DNA of 6,312 nt from Candidatus Caldarchaeum sp. (GTDB lineage Archaea > Thermoproteota > Nitrososphaeria_A > Caldarchaeales > Caldarchaeaceae). Made by a program: the position numbers and the translations under genes. This document shows, piece after piece, positions 1 through 3,857 of this stretch. Position 1 is the first letter of the stretch; every line of letters begins with the position of its first letter. A model generated the notes under the pieces. That model was given only the letters and a program-made list of their open reading frames with translations, was not told the DNA's origin and did not search any database. The DNA is taken from the NCBI GenBank assembly GCA_025054515.1, contig JANWZT010000071.1, positions 1 to 6,312 on the forward strand. The letters run 5' to 3'.

Positions 1-1
1 A

Positions 2-139
2 ATTGAGGTGGACGGCAGAAAGATAGGCGGAGGGTCTGCGGGCCCGGTTACGCAGAAGCTGGCGGAAAAATATCAGAAAGTGGTTAGGGGTTTGGAGCCG
101 AACTACCGGAGATGGCTCACACCTGTTTACGGTCGCTGA
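2..139 (+). CDS. ilvE: Branched-chain amino acid aminotransferase, C-terminal end (partial)
   Basis: Only the last 45 codons are in the window; the gene begins to the left. The peptide has the C-terminal pattern of fold-type IV branched-chain aminotransferases: VDGRKIGGG, then GPVTQKL, an amphipathic stretch, VRGLEPNY and WLTPVY just before the stop. In this family the GPVT segment belongs to the PLP-binding domain. The enzyme transfers the amino group between glutamate and the keto acids of valine, leucine and isoleucine, in the cytoplasm. The stop (TGA 137-139) lies 13 bases before the GTG of the next gene, so the two are probably co-transcribed. The family call rests on motif recognition of a short tail; a close class IV relative, such as D-amino-acid or aminodeoxychorismate type, is less likely given the VRG...WLTPVY ending. 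Confidence 0.78.
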   Translation: MEVDGRKIGGGSAGPVTQKLAEKYQKVVRGLEPNYRRWLTPVYGR

Positions 140-141
140 AT

Positions 142-146
142 GGTGA
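142..146 (+). promoter_or_regulatory. Shine-Dalgarno site for the zinc-ribbon protein
   Basis: GGTGA lies 6 bases before the GTG at 153, just past the aminotransferase stop. It supports the GTG start. An in-frame stop (TGA 144-146) lies inside this same site, so no longer start is possible. Confidence 0.6.
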
Positions 147-152
147 ACGTCG

Positions 153-473
153 GTGAAATGCAAGGTCTGCGGAGAACCAGTACCCTACGTGTTGCTCCGT
201 CTTGAATCGCCGAGGTGTTCTAAAGGACATGAGCTGGGGGTCTGGGTTTCATGCGGAAACCCGCAAGAAAGCCACGTCTACCTCCTAAAAGAAGAGGCCA
301 AATGCCCATTCTGTGGAAACAATTCGTTCCGGGTGATGGCTAAAGGCACCAAGGTCAAATGTCTTCACGAAGGGCCGGCTGGCCCATGCGCCTACCCGTT
401 CTACGTGTGGCTTGAGGACGGGCCGCCTTGCCATATGAACCATCTCACCAAAATCATGGTTGTGGAAAAGTAA
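153..473 (+). CDS. Small Cys/His-rich (zinc-ribbon-like) protein, function unknown
   Basis: I do not recognise this 106-residue protein as a named family. It begins with GTG, and an in-frame stop at 144-146 rules out an earlier start. It holds many possible metal ligands in paired arrangements: C3-x2-C6, C22 with H26, C34, H41, C51-x2-C54 followed by G-N-N, C70-x-H72, C79, and a C93-H94-x2-H97 cluster near the end. The CxxC pairs suggest two or more structural zinc sites, with a rubredoxin-knuckle-like turn (CPFCGN) in the middle. There is no signal peptide or membrane segment. It sits between ilvE and tsaC with gaps of 13 bases and 1 base, so it is almost certainly translated from the same message. 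An RNA-binding or translation-linked role would fit the tsaC neighbour, but that is only inference. Confidence 0.8.
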   Translation: MKCKVCGEPVPYVLLRLESPRCSKGHELGVWVSCGNPQESHVYLLKEEAKCPFCGNNSFRVMAKGTKVKCLHEGPAGPCAYPFYVWLEDGPPCHMNHLTKIMVVEK

Positions 474-474
474 A

Positions 475-1074
475 TTGACGATTTTTGAGAAAATCGTCTC
501 TGCGGTCAAAGTTGTTTTGACGGGCGGAGTTATTGTATATCCGACCGACACCGTCTACGGAATCGGATGCGACCCATTCAACGTCGAAGCGGTAAAGAGG
601 GTCTATGAAATCAAGAAGAGGGAGAGGAAGCCGATGCCCGTTCTGCTACCCAGCCTCGACATGCTCTATTCGGTCGCCGACCCCACGCCGGAGGAGATCG
701 AAGCAGCTCTTAGACTATGGCCGGGGCCAGTCACGATACTGATGAGGAAAAACCCAAACCTTCCAGACATAGTAACCGCGGGAGAACCGTCGGTGGGGGT
801 GAGAATCCCTGCACACATGATTCCCTTGTCAATCATGGAGAAGGCGGGCAAACCCCTTGTTGGAACAAGTGCCAACATCTCGGGCCAGCCGTCGGCCACG
901 GAGGTCAAACACATCGACGAATCTGTGCTGACAAAAGTAGACATCGTAATCGACCAAGGTGCCACGTTCCACAAACTGCCATCAACGGTGGTCAGAGTCA
1001 AACGAGATGGGTTTGAAGTCGTCCGAGAGGGGGCGATGACCGCTGAAGAAGTGGCAAGAAGGCTAAAGGCCTAA
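475..1074 (+). CDS. tsaC: Threonylcarbamoyl-AMP synthase, single YrdC domain (Sua5/TsaC family)
   Basis: The protein makes threonylcarbamoyl-AMP from threonine, bicarbonate and ATP, the first step of the t6A37 modification on ANN-decoding tRNAs; KEOPS then transfers the group. Visible motifs (199-residue numbering): YPTDTVYGIGCD at 22-33, the basic KKRERKP loop at 47-53 that contacts nucleotide and substrate, WPGPVT at 82-87, VGVRIP at 107-112, GTSANISG at 130-137, and PSTVVR at 169-174. The protein ends right after the YrdC domain. Many archaeal Sua5 proteins, such as the roughly 350-residue Sulfolobus form, carry an extra Sua5 domain that is absent here. I chose TTG 475, one base after the upstream stop. 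An in-frame TTG at 460 would add five residues by reading through the end of the previous gene. The stop overlaps the convergent cgi121 stop. Confidence 0.92.
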   Translation: MTIFEKIVSAVKVVLTGGVIVYPTDTVYGIGCDPFNVEAVKRVYEIKKRERKPMPVLLPSLDMLYSVADPTPEEIEAALRLWPGPVTILMRKNPNLPDIVTAGEPSVGVRIPAHMIPLSIMEKAGKPLVGTSANISGQPSATEVKHIDESVLTKVDIVIDQGATFHKLPSTVVRVKRDGFEVVREGAMTAEEVARRLKA

Positions 1075-1613
1075 ATCATCGCCGACGCCATTTTCTGGAT
1101 GACGAGAAGCTTAACAGCTTCTTTCCGTTCTTTCGCTTGAACAGCTTCTATCTGCCGTCTGTCGATTCCATAGTGCTTGATGATGTCTTCGACGTCGGGG
1201 TTTTCGTTTAAAGTCGTCTCCTTTCCCCCAGCCATTTCGATGATTTTGGACGCCGTCTCGACAACGGTCTCCCGCCTATCTCCCGCGACAACGTAGAGAG
1301 CTTTTTCCGAACCGGGTGAAAGACCGGCCTTCGAGATAGCCTCTTCAACTTGGGTGGTAGCCGCGAGCCGGAGCAACACTTCATTGACCAATGTCTTTGC
1401 CTTCTGCATCTGTGTCCCAAAAGCCAACACAGCGTCGACTACGGCGGCATCGATAACATCCCAGCTCATCACGGTGGCCGGGTCAATCAACTGCACGTTC
1501 CTAAAATTTGCGAAAACTTTCTTGACAAACTCATCCGCCGGTAGCTTTCCAAGCTCCACCACGCCGACGGCGAAAAAATAGTTACGGAATTCGACAACCC
1601 TCAAATCAACCAC
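1071..1613 (-). CDS. cgi121: KEOPS complex subunit Cgi121
   Basis: This 180-residue protein matches the Cgi121/TPRKB family. In KEOPS (Kae1-Bud32-Cgi121-Pcc1), Cgi121 binds the kinase Bud32 and helps hold the substrate tRNA, including its 3' CCA end, while t6A is made. Family features I see: VQLIDPATV at 40-48, a helix with an N-E-x-L-L-R-L pattern (N77 to L83) running into ATTQVEEAI at 85-93, and a beta segment KALYVVAG at 104-111. A charged C-terminal helix follows. It is slightly longer than the roughly 150-residue family norm because of its last helix. The GTG start lies inside the last codons of the Ubl gene (8-base overlap, 1606-1613), implying translational coupling. The tail overlaps tsaC, whose product makes the KEOPS substrate. 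Identification is by motif pattern; Cgi121 proteins diverge strongly in sequence. Confidence 0.85.
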   Translation of the reverse strand: MVDLRVVEFRNYFFAVGVVELGKLPADEFVKKVFANFRNVQLIDPATVMSWDVIDAAVVDAVLAFGTQMQKAKTLVNEVLLRLAATTQVEEAISKAGLSPGSEKALYVVAGDRRETVVETASKIIEMAGGKETTLNENPDVEDIIKHYGIDRRQIEAVQAKERKEAVKLLVIQKMASAMI

Positions 1614-1872
1614 CGTGAATCGAAGGAATCAATGTGACGACGTCGTTATCTCCCACCTCTGTTTCAAGCCAAGAAAGAAAACGCACATCAACGCCGTTGA
1701 CGAGAATAAGTATGCCTGGATGCGGTCTCCCCGAATCATCCACTACGAACCTCCTAACCTCCTGGTCGAGTTCGCTGAATAAATCAGATAACTTCGTCTT
1801 CTCCCCCACGTGAACTTCGATGTAGCTTCTGCCCGTCGCCGACCTCAAAGGCCCCATCAACTCGACCTTCAA
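1606..1872 (-). CDS. Ubiquitin-like beta-grasp protein, MoaD/Urm1/SAMP type, C-terminal Gly-Gly
   Basis: This is an 88-residue member of the MoaD/ThiS/Urm1 beta-grasp fold. The first strand and turn read KVELMGPLRSATG (2-14), as in MoaD. The middle holds KLSDLFSEL (27-35), then PGILILVNGVDV (52-63) and GDNDVVTLIP (74-83). It ends in SIHGG (84-88), close to the STLHGG ending I recall for Urm1. The Gly-Gly is terminal, so no protease is needed before E1-like adenylation. Possible roles are sulfur donor for molybdopterin (MoaD), tRNA wobble thiolation (Urm1/SAMP2-like), or protein conjugation (SAMP). The open frame extends upstream to 2088, but that part is antisense to the HEAT gene and lacks fold features. 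TTG 1872 starts the fold exactly and lies about 26 bases from a TATA box. The next gene, cgi121, overlaps its end. Confidence 0.85.
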   Translation of the reverse strand: MKVELMGPLRSATGRSYIEVHVGEKTKLSDLFSELDQEVRRFVVDDSGRPHPGILILVNGVDVRFLSWLETEVGDNDVVTLIPSIHGG

Positions 1873-1895
1873 CGACCATAAACGTTCATTTTGCC

Positions 1896-1902
1896 TATAA
1901 AA
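1896..1902 (-). promoter_or_regulatory. TATA box of the Ubl-cgi121 unit
   Basis: Read on the minus strand, TTTTATA is centred about 26 bases upstream of the TTG at 1872. That is the normal archaeal TATA-to-transcription-start distance, so the message would begin at or next to the start codon (leaderless). No SD sequence precedes the TTG. Confidence 0.55.
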
Positions 1903-1927
1903 GGTTGCATCACGTCCGGCGGCAGAA

Positions 1928-1935
1928 TTTTTAAA
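1928..1935 (+). promoter_or_regulatory. TATA box of the HEAT-repeat gene
   Basis: TTTTTAAA, preceded by CAGAA as a possible BRE, is centred about 26 bases before ATG 1958. No SD lies between them, which again fits a leaderless message. It lies back to back with the Ubl TATA box, about 25 bases away. Confidence 0.6.
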
Positions 1936-1957
1936 AAAGCATCCAAACCAAAAAGTT

Positions 1958-2461
1958 ATGAAAATTCCCGCCGAAAGGTTGAAAATTTTCTTTGAAATGG
2001 AGGAAAAATATCGTACAAAGGATGCGGAATATTTTCGACGACTTTTAAGCAGCGACGACTTTGTGATTAGGGCCCGGGCCACCTGCATACTCGCCGAAGT
2101 AGGCGGAAAAGACTACATCGCCGACTTGGCTCGCGTTCTGCTCGAGGATGAAAACCCCATCGTCCGACATGAGGCCGCCTACAGCCTCGGACAGCTGGGT
2201 TACAGGGAAGCCATCCCGTATCTGGTCCGGTCGATGAAAACCGACCCGCATCCCATAGTCAGACATGAATCAGCCATAGCGCTCGGAGTCATAGGCAGGG
2301 AAGACCCCGTCCTGGACCTTTTAGAAGCCCTCAAAGACCCATCGCCGGAGGTTGTAGACTCGGCCGTCATCGCGTTGAGCAACATCGAATTTTGCAAAAA
2401 ATTATTCGAGAAACCGGTCGACGTACCGACTCAAGAATTTGCCAAGAAAACAGGCGGATGA
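1958..2461 (+). CDS. HEAT-repeat protein with two His-Glu motifs; half-size deoxyhypusine hydroxylase-like candidate
   Basis: This 167-residue all-helical protein has about four HEAT/PBS-lyase-type repeats, roughly at residues 23-50, 53-81, 84-113 and 116-145. Repeats two and three carry VRHEAAYSLGQLG (H71-E72) and VRHESAIALGVIG (H103-E104), 32 residues apart. Repeats one and four have other residues at that position (A39-R40; D134-S135). From memory, deoxyhypusine hydroxylase (DOHH) binds its di-iron centre with HE pairs about 33 residues apart in each of two four-repeat halves. This protein lines up with one such half. It might form the site as a homodimer, or simply be a scaffold HEAT protein; generic repeats rarely keep HE at both positions. 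There is no signal peptide. ATG 1958 is supported by the TATA box. The gene stands alone between two promoters, divergent from the Ubl-cgi121 unit. Confidence 0.8.
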   Translation: MKIPAERLKIFFEMEEKYRTKDAEYFRRLLSSDDFVIRARATCILAEVGGKDYIADLARVLLEDENPIVRHEAAYSLGQLGYREAIPYLVRSMKTDPHPIVRHESAIALGVIGREDPVLDLLEALKDPSPEVVDSAVIALSNIEFCKKLFEKPVDVPTQEFAKKTGG

Positions 2462-2485
2462 AACGGTTCGAGACCATACAATAGA

Positions 2486-2492
2486 TATAAAA
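2486..2492 (+). promoter_or_regulatory. TATA box of the molybdenum hydroxylase operon
   Basis: TATAAAA is centred about 29 bases before ATG 2518, in the 56-base gap after the HEAT gene. No SD of note precedes the ATG. It suggests that the three-gene operon has its own promoter and a near-leaderless message. I see no terminator in the gap, so readthrough from the HEAT gene is possible. Confidence 0.6.
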
Positions 2493-2517
2493 ACATCAGC
2501 CAGCTATAGGATACGAG

Positions 2518-2982
2518 ATGCGGCTTCGTCTTTCGAAACAGTTTAGCTTTGTGTTGAACGGTGAAGCGGTCACGGTTACATGCCCTCCGGCGTACACTCT
2601 TCTCGAAGTGTTGCGGCATGTTCTTCATTTGACTGGGACCAAAGACGGATGCAGTAGCGGCGACTGTGGAGCGTGCACGGTATTGCTCGACGGCCGGCCA
2701 GTCCATTCCTGCTTAACTCTGATATCTCAGGTCGAAGGAAGGAATGTCGTAACTGTCGAAGGAATCGGGGAAAATGTTCCGAAATGTTATGCGGAAGAAG
2801 GCGCCGTCCAGTGCGGATACTGCATCCCCGGATTCGTGGTGACGACCGCCGCCTTCCTCGAGGAAAATCCCTCTCCTACGGAGGATGAGATTAGGGATGC
2901 TTTGAGGGGGAACCTATGCCGATGCACGGGATACGTTAAGATAGTCAACGCGGTCAAGAAGGCCGCGGGTGGTATCGGTTGA
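2518..2982 (+). CDS. Molybdenum hydroxylase small subunit, 2x[2Fe-2S] (CoxS/XdhC-like)
   Basis: This 154-residue electron-transfer subunit passes electrons from the Mo site to the FAD subunit. The plant-ferredoxin-like N-terminal domain has C45, C50, C53 and C65 in the pattern GCSSGDCGACTV...C. The C-terminal helical domain has C99-x2-C102 (QCGYCIPG) and C134-x-C136 (NLCRCTGY) for the second, Mo-proximal cluster. All eight cluster cysteines are present and the length is normal for the family (about 150-165). There is no Tat signal, so it is cytoplasmic or inner-face, as usual for CoxS. It is the first gene of the operon. Its TGA overlaps the TTG of the next gene in the four bases 2979-2982. 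The promoter at 2486-2492 supports ATG 2518. Confidence 0.95.
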   Translation: MRLRLSKQFSFVLNGEAVTVTCPPAYTLLEVLRHVLHLTGTKDGCSSGDCGACTVLLDGRPVHSCLTLISQVEGRNVVTVEGIGENVPKCYAEEGAVQCGYCIPGFVVTTAAFLEENPSPTEDEIRDALRGNLCRCTGYVKIVNAVKKAAGGIG

Positions 2983-3857
2983 GGTCTCTCGCATACGTCG
3001 ATGTTTTGTCGCCTAAAACCCTCGAAGAAGCCCTCGAAATCCTCGACGAAAACAAGGGCGACATCCGCGTTTTAGCCGGTGGAACAGACCTCATACTGCA
3101 GCTGCGAAAATCAACATCCTTTAACGGAAAACTCGTCAACATCTTTTCGTTAGACCAGCTCCGTTACATAAGACTCGAGGGGACAAATGTCAAAATCGGG
3201 GCCCTCACCGACTTTCATACCATCGCAGAGTCGCCGATAATTCAGAAACACGCTCCCTTTCTGGCCGATGCGGCCCGGTGGATAGGCTCCGTACAAATTC
3301 TGAACAAAGCTTCGATCGGCGGGAACATCGTCAACGCGTCTCCCGCGGCCGACAGCCTTCCCGCCCTCTACGTTCTCGAAGCAACGCTGACGCTTCAAAG
3401 CAAAGCAGCAAAACGGCACCTGCCGATATCCGAATTCTACAAAGGATACAAGAAACTCGACCTCCGCCCCAACGAACTGCTCGTCGAAATCTCCTTCAAC
3501 TCCGTGAAGGAAAACCAGATCGGAATGTTTTTCAAACACGGTCTGCGTCAGGGCGACGCAATTTCGGTGGTCAACGGGGCGGTTCTTTTGGAGGTAACAC
3601 CCGGTTCACACGTGGTCAGAGATGCGAGAATCGCTTTGGGAGCGGTGGCTCCTACAGTCGTCCGGGCTAAGGAAGCCGAGGCACATCTCAAGGGAAAAAA
3701 GCTTGACGAAAAAACCATGTCAGAAGTTTCTGAACTGGTTGTTACGTCGATTTCGCCCATCGACGACGTCCGTGGCTCGGCGGTGTACCGCGCTGAAATG
3801 TGTAAGAATTATGTTTACATGACTTTGTGGAAGATTGCGGAGGTGTTGAGGAGTTGA
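2979..3857 (+). CDS. Molybdenum hydroxylase FAD-binding medium subunit (CoxM/XdhB-like)
   Basis: This 292-residue subunit takes electrons from the iron-sulfur subunit and passes them to an outside acceptor through FAD. The N-terminal FAD domain (about 1-175) shows AGGTDL at 33-38 and SIGGNIVNASPAAD at 112-125, the two loops that bind the FAD pyrophosphate in CoxM. The usual Arg-Asn-x-Gly-Thr before IGG reads LNKAS here, a mild deviation. The C-terminal CO-dehydrogenase-flavin domain (about 180-285) has the GLRQGDAISVVNGAV segment. No extra 4Fe-4S loop of the 4-hydroxybenzoyl-CoA reductase beta type is seen. The TTG start is set by the TTGA overlap and by GGTGG at 2968-2972, six bases before it. 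Confidence 0.94.
   Translation: MRSLAYVDVLSPKTLEEALEILDENKGDIRVLAGGTDLILQLRKSTSFNGKLVNIFSLDQLRYIRLEGTNVKIGALTDFHTIAESPIIQKHAPFLADAARWIGSVQILNKASIGGNIVNASPAADSLPALYVLEATLTLQSKAAKRHLPISEFYKGYKKLDLRPNELLVEISFNSVKENQIGMFFKHGLRQGDAISVVNGAVLLEVTPGSHVVRDARIALGAVAPTVVRAKEAEAHLKGKKLDEKTMSEVSELVVTSISPIDDVRGSAVYRAEMCKNYVYMTLWKIAEVLRS
3839..3845 (+). promoter_or_regulatory. Strong Shine-Dalgarno that decides the large-subunit start
   Basis: GGAGGTG lies 8 bases before TTG 3854, inside the end of the FAD-subunit gene. The alternative in-frame GTG at 3827 has no SD and would overlap the previous gene by 31 bases. TTG 3854 also recreates the TTGA overlap seen at 2979, so it is the better start. Confidence 0.7.

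Noticed and set aside
666..1001. 111-codon antisense open frame inside tsaC
   Set aside because: Shadow frame opposite strong YrdC motifs; low-complexity composition and no recognisable domain.
1873..2088. N-terminal extension of the Ubl open frame on the minus strand (would make 160 residues)
   Set aside because: It runs across the divergent promoter and antisense to the HEAT gene; the beta-grasp fold begins exactly at TTG 1872.
2444..2461. C-terminal Gly-Gly of the HEAT protein as a possible ubiquitin-like tail
   Set aside because: The protein is all-helical with no beta-grasp fold; a two-glycine end alone is likely chance.
2464..2474. GGTTCGAGACC resembling a tRNA T-arm
   Set aside because: The T-stem does not pair beyond two bases, and no acceptor, D or anticodon arm lies nearby.
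3150..3539. 129-codon antisense open frame inside the FAD-subunit gene
   Set aside because: Shadow of a well-supported gene; no motif, promoter or SD of its own.
3827..3853. GTG 3827 as the start of the Mo subunit
   Set aside because: No SD there; TTG 3854 has GGAGGTG at ideal spacing and the TTGA overlap.
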